From Meandrina meandrites (Eukaryota > Cnidaria > Anthozoa > Scleractinia > Meandrinidae), in NCBI GenBank assembly GCA_963693305.1, contig OY855905.1, positions 37,339,637 to 37,403,636 of the forward strand: DNA of 64,000 nt, read 5' to 3'. This document shows positions 21,201 to 31,500 of this stretch, piece by piece; within the stretch, counting starts at the first letter, position 1; each line of letters opens with the position of its first letter. The translations under genes and the position numbers were made by a program. The notes under the pieces are model-generated. The model made no database searches. It had not been told where the DNA came from and saw only the letters and a program-made list of their open reading frames with translations.

Positions 21201-23696
21201 GTGCAATAGCTCAGCCAGTCAGATTGCAGCACTTTCATTAGTATACTAGTAGATTTCTACTAAATTTCTTTATAGCGTTTCTTGTCAGATCACCAGCGGT
21301 AAAGTACGTACATAAACATAACTTTAACTTACTGTCCTTTTTCAAAGTCATTTCGTCCTTTGCTCTCGAGTTCAATTTCTTTTGAATGTCCTTTTTCTCC
21401 AAACAAGGTGATAAACACCCGCGCATCTGTACCTGCACCAAACTTGTTACCAGTGTAAACATCTATCTCGTACTGAGTCCTGGATCCTAAATTGTCGAAT
21501 GGATAAAAAACTTAGTAAAATAAATTTGTAGAGGATCGGTCGTTTCAAAAGTTCATAAACCCTGTACAGTCAACTCTCGTTTTTGCAGACACGCTTGGAC
21601 TTATTTTAGTGTCCGTATTAGCGAAAGTCCGTAATAGCGGGAGTTATTTCCAGTCAAACCTCTGTAGCTGGGGATCTGAATTTTGTCGGTAATAGCGAGT
21701 GTCCGTCAAAGCGGGGTGCCCGCAAGGCAAGAGTTGACTGTAAAGGCAAAGGTGCGTTCAGAGCAAACGGACGACTGAAATGCAAAGCAACAGCCTGAAA
21801 AAATTTATCATTATTCCAACTTAATTTCAGAGAGGCTAAACTGACCAATCAACATCAACGGACCAGACGTTTAACATCATCGACTGACAACGACTTTTCA
21901 CTTGACTCTGAAGATGACTTCCGCACAGGTTGTCACCAACAACAGTTCTTTTCAAAACTACTCTCACCCGGACGATCACACTATACGAACTACTGATACT
22001 CCTGGGTTCAAACCATTTACTAACTTAATTTCAATTGTAAGATGAAATTGTTTAATAGACAGCGTAGTCTGATGGTGCTCGGCACCGAGAATTATTTGCA
22101 GTGACTTGAAGACACTCATTTGAAAACTTCTACATGTAAATGTCATTCGTAATCTTAAATGTAACTTGATACAGTCAACTCTCGCCTTGCGGACACCCCG
22201 CTAGTACGGACACTCGCTATTACGGACAAAATTCAGATCCCCGGCTATAGAGGTTTGACTGGGAATGACTCCCACTATTACGGACGCTCGCTAATACGGA
22301 CACTAAACGACGTCCTGTATTTGTTTTTCTATTTCCTTCAATCTGATACAGCTATTTCGAGAAAGGTTGTCGGAAAAAAAAGCATCAAAGTGCACGCGAC
22401 AAGACCGAAAGGTGGCATGGGTATTCACTGGAATTTTGCATATTGGCCTAGTTTTGCATATTGGCCAAGTCTGTATTTTTGACGTGGAAAATTTTTTTTT
22501 CCTCTCAGGGGCCAATATCTTTAGCTTTAATTTTACTGTCGCATGTCTTTGATTGAGGAAAATCCTTCTAAACTTCAGAGGGGCTAAACGTACCTTGTTT
22601 CTACATGTCTGAAAAGAAAGAAGACCTGAAATTTGCGCTTATTTTGTTGTTATTTCTCATTAGTATTCAGCACGTGCAGTAGCTCAATACCTCTACCCAT
22701 ACTACCTTTCGAAATTGGCTTGTGCAGTTTTGTGCTTTTTTCCGACAACGTTTCTCGAAATAGCTGTATACACACGGAAGTGAATTTTGTAGTGCATGTC
22801 ACTCAAGGATTGTCGTACATTGTAATATACGTCATGTTCAGAGTGTACGTATCGAAACAAAGTAAGTTTACCTATGTAATGTAATGTAATGTAATGTAAT
22901 GTAATGTAATGTAATGTAATGTAATGTAAACGTACTGTATTTCACAACAAGATGATAGGTTCCATGGTTGAGATTTTACCCACTATATCAATGACATAAA
23001 GAAGTATAAAGAAGTAAAATGTCTTAAAACGTCGTTGGGCAAAATTAAGGCTTTCATTACAGTTAAGTAGAAAGTACTTGGTGGTTTTCTTCTTTCTTTT
23101 TACAAGGAAATTTGTCTGTATTAAATCCTTTTCAAATACTCCATTGCCATACGTCTTGTAGTTACAATGGGGTTGTAATGTACTCAGTGTGGATATACAA
23201 AATAATCCCACAGATAATAATGATATACTGTATAAAAATAATAATCAGTAGGCGGACCGCAATATTATTCAATCATTGATTAGTATCAAGTCATAAAATA
23301 ACCTTAATCAGACTTATAGATATACCCGGAGAGCATTTCAGTAACAGCTATGAAAAAATACATCTTGGAAGGATATCTTACATTGTTTCTGAAAATTTCA
23401 CTTGCTCAAACAAGCATACGGTACTCGACCGACCTGTAAAACATAACTCACTCTGCTGGTGTTTGAATGGATGCCATTGCATTGTCATGGAAAAGCATGG
23501 AATAACAATATTCCTTTTTATAAGCATTAAAAGGTCCGGAAATACATTTGTATAAAGCGTTCGGAAACGTAGCAAATATATATTCCAAATCTGAGATTCA
23601 TTTAACATAGCAGTGTTCAAAATCTACCAGTTACCCACCTGCTTCAAGACCAGTTAACAACATAAATGTGGCAAACAATATCACAGAATGTTGCAT
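6638..23696 (-). CDS. Gene A: secreted PLAT / F5-8C / LamG / TSP1 multidomain protein, 21 exons
   Basis: Exons in transcript order: 23696-23639, 21486-21333, 20098-19996, 19398-19260, 18591-18388, 17963-17839, 17440-17299, 16677-16558, 16363-16328, 15769-15110, 14334-14012, 13364-13229, 12491-12270, 11850-11638, 11216-11104, 10627-10480, 10331-9756, 9090-8941, 8550-8260, 7703-7546, 6844-6638. Phases agree at every junction; the total is 4278 nt, 1425 aa. Domains by approximate residue: signal peptide 1-19 (MQHSVILFATFMLLTGLEA), PLAT 22-140, F5/8C 152-308, acidic linker 309-360, LamG 362-580, F5/8C 581-733, TSP1 755-805, F5/8C 808-965, Ser/His/Pro-rich linker 966-1105, TSP1 1108-1157, TSP1 1160-1207, LamG 1208-1425. 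No membrane segment or GPI-like tail is seen. These domains bind glycans, lipids and matrix, so an extracellular adhesive or matrix role is likely. First and last exons could be incomplete if UTR introns exist. Confidence 0.85.
8941..9090 (-). other. TSP1 repeat 3 of gene A (exon 18)
   Basis: One 150-nt phase 1-1 exon encodes EWSPYSTCSVTCGVGKRTRS, then MCDGVSCP and ETISCYQSGCP. A symmetrical 1-1 exon is typical of a shuffled module. Confidence 0.9.
9756..10331 (-). other. Low-complexity linker plus TSP1 repeat 2 of gene A (exon 17)
   Basis: The first about 140 residues are Ser/Thr/His/Pro/Lys-rich with no fold visible (for example SKSHQNAHENATPSSKGES). They are followed by a TSP1 repeat, EWGPFSKCTVTCGSGVRKR...CTAPGIETQVVPC. 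Linker and domain share one exon. Confidence 0.85.
10480..11850 (-). other. F5/8 type C domain 3 of gene A (exons 14-16)
   Basis: Exon 14 reads ECFSPMGMSNGTILDHEISG...SWCAKLADKEQFLEIDL. Exon 15 carries RWVVRYEITYSANGLKW. Exon 16 ends ARYVRIHPLAWYGVHICMRA followed by ELYGC. Intron placement matches domain 1, which suggests these two descend from the same three-exon unit. Confidence 0.9.
12270..12491 (-). other. TSP1 repeat 1 of gene A (exon 13)
   Basis: The core reads AWSNFGDCSVSCGKGTKKR, then IKC...NCPPGTESYTERVPC and NPSCP. Six Cys fit a thrombospondin type-1 repeat, and CSVSCG fits the O-fucosylation consensus C-x2-(S/T)-C-G. Only the first Trp of the usual W-x2-W pair remains. Confidence 0.88.
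13229..14334 (-). other. F5/8 type C domain 2 of gene A (exons 11-12)
   Basis: Exon 11 begins ECFSPLGMEDMKIKDGQITA and includes LNLVSFYDDPQRTAWCADED, EPYLTVDL and FKLCYSQNGRTFQC. Exon 12 ends GRYIRLYPLSWYGDHICMRV followed by ELYGC. The domain is complete and lacks the middle intron that splits domains 1 and 3. Confidence 0.9.
15110..15769 (-). other. LamG-like (jellyroll) domain 1 of gene A (exon 10)
   Basis: A single 660-nt exon covers the concanavalin-A-like fold: AVVYLRFEH...VDES, VDLNGGDILL, VAITIAAWIKL, GQYHLEIVSGSVRWFHRN, WTHVACTYDAKLGQADIYVN and LLDGQIDEFYISNEALSQEE. It is homologous to LamG-2 of the same protein, which is split into three exons. Confidence 0.9.
16328..16677 (-). other. 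Acidic linker of gene A (exons 8-9)
   Basis: A 120-nt exon encodes a Ser/Asp/Glu/Lys-rich stretch (TDDASSDEETGEKGKDTKAR and onward). A 36-nt micro-exon encodes KLSEEDLNIMS. Both keep phase 1 and separate F5/8C-1 from LamG-1; predicted disordered spacer. Confidence 0.75.
17668..17815. repeat. (TAC)n microsatellite in intron 6 of gene A
   Basis: About 145 bp of almost pure TAC/GTA trinucleotide lie just downstream of the exon 6 donor. They create a false poly-Val reading frame on the minus strand. Confidence 0.97.
18176..18214. repeat. (GATT)n microsatellite
   Basis: About nine or ten perfect GATT units lie in intron 5 of gene A. Confidence 0.95.
19578..19708 (+). mobile_element. 3' part of a tRNA-derived SINE
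   Basis: It matches the tail of the SINE copies at 25190-24889 and 38303-38535: GGTAACCCTGCGATGGACTA, then CCGGGAAAAGCTCCGGCCTG and GGGCCACTAGGCTC. The tRNA-like head is missing. It sits in intron 3 of gene A. Confidence 0.65.
20363..20494. mobile_element. Foldback MITE, copy 1
   Basis: Imperfect terminal inverted repeats begin AAACAATTAGATTATGAGCT on the left and read AATAATCTAATTGTTTT on the right. Nearly the whole element is palindromic. No coding content. It lies in intron 2 of gene A. Confidence 0.75.
20702..20811. mobile_element. Foldback MITE, copy 2 (near-perfect hairpin)
   Basis: This is the same family as the copy at 20363. The arms run inward to a perfect centre, GATGAGGCCGCAGGCCTCAT. 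The arms differ by only a few bases over about 50 bp each, which implies recent insertion or arm homogenisation. Confidence 0.8.
21111..21259. repeat. Two-copy 74-bp direct repeat
   Basis: The unit ACTAATGGCTGATAGTGTGC... starts at 21111 and again at 21185, with about eight differences. It abuts exon 2 of gene A on the intron side. Confidence 0.85.
21565..21742. mobile_element. MITE with ends TACAGTCAACTCTYG
   Basis: About 178 bp with inverted ends: TACAGTCAACTCTCG at left, GCAAGAGTTGACTGTA at right. The interior consists of short units related to GTCCGTATTAGCG. It sits in intron 1 of gene A. Confidence 0.8.
21838..22016 (+). repeat. Interspersed repeat with CTGAAGA...core (Penelope-like end?), copy 1
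   Basis: It contains GACTCTGAAGATGACTTCCG and ACAGGTTGTC. The same sequence is found reversed at 39086-39330, and a shorter relative at 52312-52400. This copy lacks the CGAAACGTCAG piece that the other two keep. Confidence 0.6.
22170..22305. mobile_element. Truncated second copy of the TACAGTCAACTCTYG MITE, opposite orientation
   Basis: It reads as the reverse complement of the element at 21565-21742 and ends before its second terminus, directly beside the next element at 22347. Confidence 0.75.
22347..22769. mobile_element. Foldback MITE with CAGCTATTTC ends, copy 1
   Basis: Inverted termini: ACAGCTATTTCGAGAAAGGT at left and its near-complement ending CTCGAAATAGCTGTA at right. Interior sub-terminal blocks with ACAAGACCGAAAGGTGGCAT are shared with the copy at 34384-34783. 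Confidence 0.75.
22868..22928. repeat. (TGTAA)n microsatellite
   Basis: About eleven tandem TGTAA pentamers lie in intron 1 of gene A. Confidence 0.95.
23639..23696 (-). other. Signal-peptide exon of gene A
   Basis: ATG at 23696 opens MQHSVILFATFMLLTGLEA with a hydrophobic core and a small -1 residue. The donor leaves one base (phase 1), joining GA-TCC of exon 2 to give GSRTQYEIDV. It is 58 nt long, exactly the length of the gene C signal exon. Confidence 0.85.
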
Positions 23697-24888
23697 CCTG
23701 TCTTCTCACATCTGTAGAACTATAAAATACAATGGGTAAACCGACAAATAAAATTAGAACAATGACGTTTTCGTCCGGCCATCACCTTAATTCTTTTTCT
23801 AGTCCTTTTATTGCAAACATGATCTTTCTATGTAAGAATTGCGTAGCAAAATCAAAATGACCTACGACAGTGTCGTGTTCGTGGTTTACATGTAATTTTT
23901 GGCTTTTGAGAAATACTGTGTTTTATTTTGCTTTGGCTTATCTTAAATTGGTTCAAGTCATAACGAAAGGTACCGATTGTTATTTTGGAAAGTAATTGCG
24001 ATTGGCCAGCGAGACGTTAAACAAAAACAGTGTAATAACTTCCTAATTATAATTATAACTGTTGTATTTTCTCTCAGACACCAAAACCTATCAGCTAGTA
24101 TGCTACGTATTAGTCCTAACTTGAAAACATGAGCGATACGATAGCACCTTACCTGAGGCAAATTCCGTTCGTTTCATAATTTAATTCCATTGAAAGGCGC
24201 CTTGTAGTTGTTCGCTTGAACAGTAGTTATACTTGTGAAACACTATTATGAATATAGCGAATCCACTGCTCATCTCAAACCCAGCCGATTTAAATCCTCG
24301 ATATCAACAGTCGGAGAAACGTCATTCAAACTTTAAATTTCTGAGTTCCAGTAAGAAATAGAGTTGAAGACGCTGCGTATATAGTTTTAGCACTTCGCTA
24401 TGTAGGATAAAAGAGGTCTTGGTTTATTATTGATACTTATCTCATAAATATTTAAAATAAACATTCCAGATGAAGAGGATTTTGTCACTACCAAGGGACA
24501 CCGTGACCCTATTCTGTCCAAATATAAACTAAATCTATATAAATCTATATAAAACAAGTAAGTTATAAATGCAATGCATTTTTTACGTGGAATATTCATT
24601 TTTTTACTATGGGCGTGCATTATTTGCGATCCGCGATGCAGGCGTTACGCTAGTTTGCACTGCGTCAATGCACATTTGCTATTGCAAACTGCGTAGTTTT
24701 ATTTAAAATGACCGTAAGCCGTGTTGACTTGTAGACATGCAGCCGCGATAAAATTCATTAAATGACACTCACTGAAAGGATGTTTAGTGATATTCAGGGG
24801 ATCTTAGAAAGTCTTCTTTTCTGAATTAAGGAGGTCGTGCATTTGTGTGTAGAGGGCCTCGTTTGGAGAAGCGTGATTTAGCACTCAC

Positions 24889-25190
24889 AGGTAAAAGTAA
24901 AAGGCCTTCATTCGAGGTTAGTGGCCCATCGGCCGAAGCTCGTCTCGATTTCAGTAACATGAAGCGACTAGGAGTATTTCTACTCCACCTTGGATGGGAT
25001 GCTAGTCCGTTGCCGGGTTTACCCACAGCAGTGAATTCGTCAATACCCATTTATACACCTGGGTGGAGAGAGGCACTGTGGAGTAAAGTGTCTTGCCCAA
25101 GAACACAACGCAATTACCCCTGCCAGGTCTCGAACCCGGACCGTTCGATCCGGAGTCCAGTGTACTAACCATTAGGTCACCGCGCCACAC
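24889..25190 (-). mobile_element. tRNA-derived SINE, near full length
   Basis: On the minus strand the head has a pol III A-box region (GGCGCGGTGACCTAATGGTT) and a B box (GGTTCGAGACC at 25136-25126). A body ending near TTACTTTTACCTGTGAGTGC follows. Other copies or fragments in the window: 19578-19708, 29085-29300, 37742-37900, 37906-38040, 38303-38535 and 50945-51030. Confidence 0.85.
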
Positions 25191-28100
25191 TTTTAGCATT
25201 CACAAGTACTCCAGAAGTTGTCACCTAAACACGACGCAGTGAAGCCAATAATAACTAGGTCGCGTCTGTTAGCAACTTCGGCCATGAACTGAACCCGTCT
25301 CGGATCGGTCAGCTAGGCTCTTAAAATGGTATTTGCTTAGTTCCAACTGGCGCTGGTTATTCAGACTGTAGATGTCTCAAGTTTAATGATAAAGTTGTAT
25401 AAAGTACAGAAAAGTACAATCAAAGCATGTCTTATAATAAAAAATAGACCAGATAATTTACCAGTAATCAAAACAATTGAACACTGTCACGGTCCACTTA
25501 CACTTTGGAATAAAGATTGATTTATGAAGTTAAACGGAAAAAGAAACATAGTATCACATATTAAATAAGGCATACCAAACTAAATTAGCTGTACCAAACT
25601 GAAACCCAGCCTTAACCGATCGAGAAAGTGAAAAACACCTTGCTGATCTAGTGACGCATAAATGGAAATGCTAAATACTCTAAATAACTGAGTAGGCCAT
25701 AATTTCCGAGATGCCTTTTAACTTTGTTTCAAAACGCGTCCTGGTGCGTAACTGGTGCATAAAGATGAGTTTGATTTGCAAAACACTGAACGTGCAAGTA
25801 CAACTCATTTTCTTATGAACGGTTGTGCAACAGGACTAGTTTTGAAACAGAGGCAAATGGCTTATATATCTCTGTTTGAATGATAATGAAACTTGGGCAC
25901 TCACTACATACTAAGGTCACAGAGTTTGTCAAGCTAGATCAGAATTTACAATATGAATTTTGACTAAAGGAGTGTTTAAATGAGTGTTAATAGAACTAAC
26001 AGTGGGAACTCTCCTCTCCGTCCCAGTCCCTCCCACTTTTCTGACTCGCAACCATTCCCTTTTCGCTTAGTCTGTGGCACTCCAAAACATTCTTGTAGTT
26101 TAATAGCCACTAACCAAGCAACACTGGCACACCTGTAATACAAGCAGGTGGCTTTAGTCAGTTCCAAACGCCTTGAAGAAACACGGAATATTTGTCACAA
26201 GGAAAGAAAAGTCGCCAATATAAGTTGAAACAAAGAAATACTATTTTTCTGTAAGAATTGACGCCAAATCCAATGAGATGCTGCCTTTTAAAGATATATA
26301 AAGAATTTATATTTTGCTGCTACAGATAACAAGCCTTTGAAACAAATAAAAAGAGAATTTTGATTCACATCTTGTGAAAATTTTTCTACTCGAGTAACTT
26401 CGATAAAATATTGACCGCATTCAACCTGCCATTTATTGTGCCTGAGATGCTTTTCACAATCAACAGATATTGCTCGAGAGAGTCTTAAGATATACACGTC
26501 GATCGGGAAGGCATTTCAACGAGGAAACAATTTTTCGTATTTCATGTAAGTCAGCTCATTATATATTTTTTTTATCCTATGTATACTTACTATTTAAGAT
26601 TTCAAGGCGTGACATCAATTAGTTAATAAACAATTTGGCTGTTGAAATTTCAAATAACGTAAAACAAAGTCCCTAAAAGGAAAATATTTTGAATCGCTCA
26701 CGACATGCTGTGAAAAAAATATCAACTGAAAAGGCAAGATAATTACTTTGGTATAAGAGAACACTTCTAGAAGAACTGATCACTTAATTGACGCAGCTAT
26801 CGTTTCGAAACATTTAATGTAACGACACTGAGCACTACGTTTGCAAGTGAATAAAGCTCCACCGATCATGAAAGTTTGCTCTTTCTGGATATCTGTTGGA
26901 ACTGATAAATCATAAAGCAAGTCAGTGGTTTTACTTCCTAGATTTGAAATTGCGGAAAACGGTAATTCACTGAGAAAACTATTTTTTGATGTACGTGAAA
27001 ATTAAATTGGCGAATTAATGCCCGCAGTTTTAAGACCCGCTTGTTTAGCGTTCTTGGTTAGCTGGTCATTAATTCAGAAATCAGCTAATTAACAAAAGCT
27101 GTTTTACCAAGAGATAATTTAACGTTACCGAACCGGTTAATAAATAACTGGCTAAGCTCTCAAGTGCTCCTAACAAGAATCGTAGTTTTTATCCAACCCC
27201 GCTTCGTGGAGTATAAATAACACGCGAATCGAGTACAAATATCTCTCGATATTTGCACTCCACAAAACCGGTTTAACGGGTTTCGTATAGTCCTCCTGAC
27301 CGCGCAATTGAAAGATAGCCATCGCCGGACATTTGTACTCTTCATTTGTATTTTGACTCGCCGTTTGTGCTCGCCAAAATACTACAAGTCGCGTTGAAAT
27401 ATCCAGCGACACAACACAGTAAAATGTGTAGTAAGATATTTATTTATGTTTTCATTTTCCCGTCAGGATGGTTCGTTGTATCGTGACTATCATTTCATTT
27501 ATAAAACAGTTTGGGCAAACCATTCATGTCGTACTGATAAGTCGACAACGTTAGGGTGATTATTATAATATATATTTTCATATTTGTTAACCTTGCACGT
27601 ATACCACTTTTACCTTTTCAATAATCATAATTTACCCGATCATTTTTATGCTCTGGACGAAAATACAAGGTACAGGGACGTCGTCTTGTTGGAAAAGAAC
27701 AATTTTATGAATATAAGAAAAACGCTCACAATATATAAAGTATGACTGTAAGTCAATGATTCACACTACTCTAAGAGTGCAAAAATACTTAACAGGTGGA
27801 AAACACTTTAAAATCTGCCCGGACAAAATAAGGATGGATCCACATTCTAACATGGAGTTAGAAAATCTTATACTCAATAGCGTCTCAGAAAACTTTGATT
27901 GTAAAATAAAATTGGATTGTAGTTTGGCAGAGAGTTTGCCAATTATCCGTTGAATTAAAGAAGGGGTCATAGACTATCGAACCGAACATTTTCCATTCCT
28001 GCTCACTGCTCTCGAGCCAAAGGAGTTCACGAAGGAGAGACTCCATAGTGAACCCCTCGGACCGGGAGCGCAGAGAGGTGCTTCTATTCGCAAGCTAATA

Positions 28101-28336
28101 AAATCCGAAGATGTTAAAAACGTTATTTAATTGTTTTCGTATATTTCTTCTGTCTTTTGATATTTGTCTTGTGGAAGAAATTGCACCGTAGGCGACAAAA
28201 ACCTGCACGATACAAGCTTACGTCAGGTTTGCCCCATGAGATAAGGTTTAACTGAAAATTGGAAATTAGACAAATACTTTCGAAGAGAAAGTTAATTAGC
28301 TTAGTTTTCCCTGGATATGATACTGTAGTGGGGCGG

Positions 28337-28343
28337 TATATAG
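28337..28343 (+). promoter_or_regulatory. Possible TATA box of gene B
   Basis: TATATAG lies 169 nt upstream of the gene B ATG, and no ATG occurs between about 28365 and 28505. This is suggestive only. Confidence 0.3.
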
Positions 28344-28505
28344 AAAGTTGGTCGGGAATCAGATAGCTTGTGAGTAGCCAGGTAAAGTTAATCGACTTAC
28401 AATCTACGTTACAGAGGTTTGTGCATTTTATTGTAAATTTAACTCTTTTCTTTAATAACTGGTTACATTTTATCATTAAATCTTCTCAGGTTGAGTGACT
28501 GAACG

Positions 28506-31500
28506 ATGGCCTTCCCTGGTCCATTATATACAGTGTTGCTCGCAGGAATTGTCCTAGGTAATTACAATTTTTTATTTATATATTTTCCATATCATTTTTT
28601 AAATACGACAGTATTTAACAAAATAAACACCATCATGCTGTAATAATATATATAATGAACGCTGTGTATTTTTACACTGGCAGTTCAGTATTTCGTATAT
28701 TATTCTGCCATTAGAGAGATTAAACATGACGTTATACGGCAAACCTGAACTTGCCTTTCATTTTGTAATCTTTTCATCGAATTCTAAAATGATTCCCTCA
28801 GAAAAACAGGGGAAAAATCACACAATCACGACAAACACAAAGCTAACTCATTTCCGTGTATAAACGGCAGACGGCAGAAGTGGAATTTTTGCCGTTCGCG
28901 GGAAAAACCAAGCGTCATGCGCTCTCTCTATTCTCTGTTTCTCGCTCGCCATGCGGGGTTAATTTTTCTATCGGATGCTTGCTCTCCTTTAAATGTCACA
29001 CTGTCTACAATAGAACATTCGGCTTCTGATCCGATTGTGACAAATCTTAATCTCCACACCGCATAGCCTAAGCACAAATAAGATGTTTTATAGGCGCTGT
29101 GTGATTTCTGAGCTGAACTCCGAATCGAGCGCGCGCGCGCGTCCGGATTCGAGCCCTGGCAGGGGTCATTGTGTCATGCTCTTGAGGAAGATGTTCGACA
29201 GTCACAATAACAAATTAATTAGAATTAATAGAGCAACCCATGGCTACTTAATAAGTTTCACAATGCCCCTCTCTTCCCAGGCGTAAAAATACCCACTGAC
29301 GCGTTAAATTGATAGAGCAACCTAGTAAAATATACTTAGAAATAGGCAACAGTGGAATAGTTGAAGTCCCAAGACAAGCTTATTTAACTAACAAATTGTT
29401 ATGTGCGGATGACGGACACTTGTACTTACGGTCTACTACAAACTCGGAATTTGCCAATTTGATTGCCCACTAATACATATTTTTCATGTTCTATTTTAGC
29501 AGGACAAACTGCGCACGCGCGCAACTACGAGAGAACAAGACAACGTAGAAAAGGTAAAGCACATTAAAAGCAAAACAAAACAAAGTAAAGAAAAGCAAAG
29601 CAGAGTAAAGTAAAGTAAATTGAAGTAAAGTAAAGTAAAGTAAAGTAAAGCAAAGTAGAGCAAAGCAGAGCAGAGCAGAGCACAGTAAAATAAAGTAAAG
29701 TGAACTGAAGTGAAGTAAAGTAAAGTAAAGTAAAGCAAAGCAAAGCAAAGCAAAGTAAAGTAAAGTAAAGTAAAGTAAAGTAAAGTAAAGTAAAGTAAAG
29801 TAAAGTAAAGTAAAGTAAAGTAAAGTAAAGTAAAGTAAAGTAAAGTAAAGTAAAGTAAAGTAAAGTAAAGTAAAGTAAAGTAAAGTAAAGTAAAGTAAAG
29901 TAAAGTAAAGTAAAGTAAAGTAAAGTAAAGTAAAGTAAAGTAAAGTAAAGTAAAGTAAAGTAAAGTAAAGTAAAGTAAAGTAAAGTAAAGTAAAGTAAAG
30001 TAAAGTAAAGTAAAGTAAAGTAAAGTAAAGTAAAGTTAAGTAAAGTAAGGCAAAGCAGAGCAGAGCACAGTAAAATAAAGTAAAGTGAACTGAAGTGAAG
30101 TAAAGTAAAGCAAAGTAAAGTAAAGTAAAGTAAAGTTAAGTAAAGTAAGGCAAAGCAGAGCAGAGCACAGTAAAATAAAGTAAAGTGAACTGAAGTGAAG
30201 TAAAGTAAAGCAAAGTAAAGTAAAGTAAAGTAAAGTAAAGTAACGTAAAGTAAAGTAAAGTAAAGTAAAGTAAAGTAAAGTAAAGTAAAGTAAAGTAAAG
30301 TAAAGTAAAGTAAAGTAAAGTAAAGTAAAGTAAAGTAAAGTAAAGTAAAGTAAAGTAAAGTAAAGTACAGTAAAGTTAAGTAAAGCAAAGCAAAGCAGAG
30401 CAAAGTAAAGTAAAGTAAAGCAAAGCAAAGCAAAGCAAAGCAAAGCAAAGTAAAGTAAAGTAAAGCAAAGCAAAGCAAAGTAAAGGTTTTATTGTTAAAA
30501 AGGTTGATACTTGACAGTTAACTTTTAAAGTTACTGATAACTCTGTGATCCTCTGTCTATCAGTGCTAAATATAGATAAATAACCTATGTTTAATCGTTT
30601 AATGACGTTAACATTTTATAACATTAACATAAATTGCAGTGGTAACTTATGATCATGGAAGTGCGCAATTCAAATAAATCATACACGTAGGACAGTAGCT
30701 TTTTTATTTCAATATTCTCAAAAAGAATATTTCACTCATTGCAGTGCCGTATGAAGTTGAAGTCACTACCGGCCCGGAAAATGGGGCAGGAACAGACGCT
30801 AACGTATACATCACCGTTTACGGTACCACCGGGCAATCACAAGAAAAGAAGCTTAGCAACTTCTTTGAAAATAACTTCGAAAAAGGAAAGTAAGTACATC
30901 AATTCACTTATTCATGTATTCCATTTATCCATCCACTCTTCCGTCCGTCCGTCCGTCATTTCGTCCGTCTGTTCGCCAATCCTCGTGTACGTCCGTCTCC
31001 CCGTCCGTCTATCCGTTCTTCCGTCTGTTCATCACCCATCATTTAATCTTTCCATCAATTACAGATAAACCCCGATATAACCAAGTGGCATGGGACCGAG
31101 AAGTGTGTTCGTTATAGCGCGTGTTTGTTATACCGGGTTTCTGTTCCAATACATTTTACTATTAGTACCTTTAGCCGCGCTAAAGAATATCGTTCATTAT
31201 TAAAAACTAGCCATGGTATATTGCAATTCCTGAGTTTTGATTGATTAACAGGCTATGCTATATGAGCTCATATACCATGGACCACAAATATGGTTTGTGT
31301 AAGCATCAGGGAGAACAGCCCGGGAGAAAAGACAGGACAAGATTAGAAGACGCGCTCTTTTTGAAGGCACTTGTCTTAGATAGATTCCAAGAAGAAAAGC
31401 TTTCTACTACTCGCTTTATTAAAGGAGCTTCATCATGGGTATTTCGCAGATTTTTAGCCTAAACTGAAATTTGTGGCAGGCAACTTAACCCCTGAAAAAC

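Larger units (their letters stand above)
19260..21486 (-). other. PLAT/LH2 domain of gene A (exons 2-4)
   Basis: The translated exons carry PLAT hallmarks in order: YEIDVYTGNKFGAGTDARVF, a DFEKGQKDKFVIE segment, LSAINIRHDNSWFGSGWYLD, and CVYEFNCHQWLAS followed by GKVSREL. PLAT is a beta-sandwich that binds lipid or protein partners. Intron phases are 1, 2 and 0, with a phase 1 exit. The two introns hold clusters of foldback MITEs. Confidence 0.9.
23697..28505. other. 4.8-kb intergenic region between divergent genes A and B
   Basis: No coding exon was recognised on either strand. It should hold the promoters and 5' UTRs of both genes. The identifiable elements are a full-length SINE (24889-25190) and a TATATAG at 28337. 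AT-rich sequence without clear repeats fills the rest. Confidence 0.6.
28506..29553 (+). other. Signal peptide and basic propeptide-like exons of gene B (exons 1-2)
   Basis: Exon 1 encodes MAFPGPLYTVLLAGIVL. Exon 2 encodes AGQTAHARNYERTRQRRK, ending just before PLAT. R-Q-R-R-K fits a furin-type site, and many nematocyst proteins carry a short propeptide ending in basic residues. Cleavage here is inferred. Confidence 0.7.

Noticed and set aside
29491..30478. Long minus-strand ORFs (up to 304 aa) of LLYFT repeats
   Set aside because: They are translations of the TAAAG/CTTTA satellite, which simply lacks stop codons in all frames; they lie inside a gene B intron.
29577..30485. CRISPR-like array
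   Set aside because: The repeats have no unique spacers; this is a simple satellite in eukaryotic DNA.
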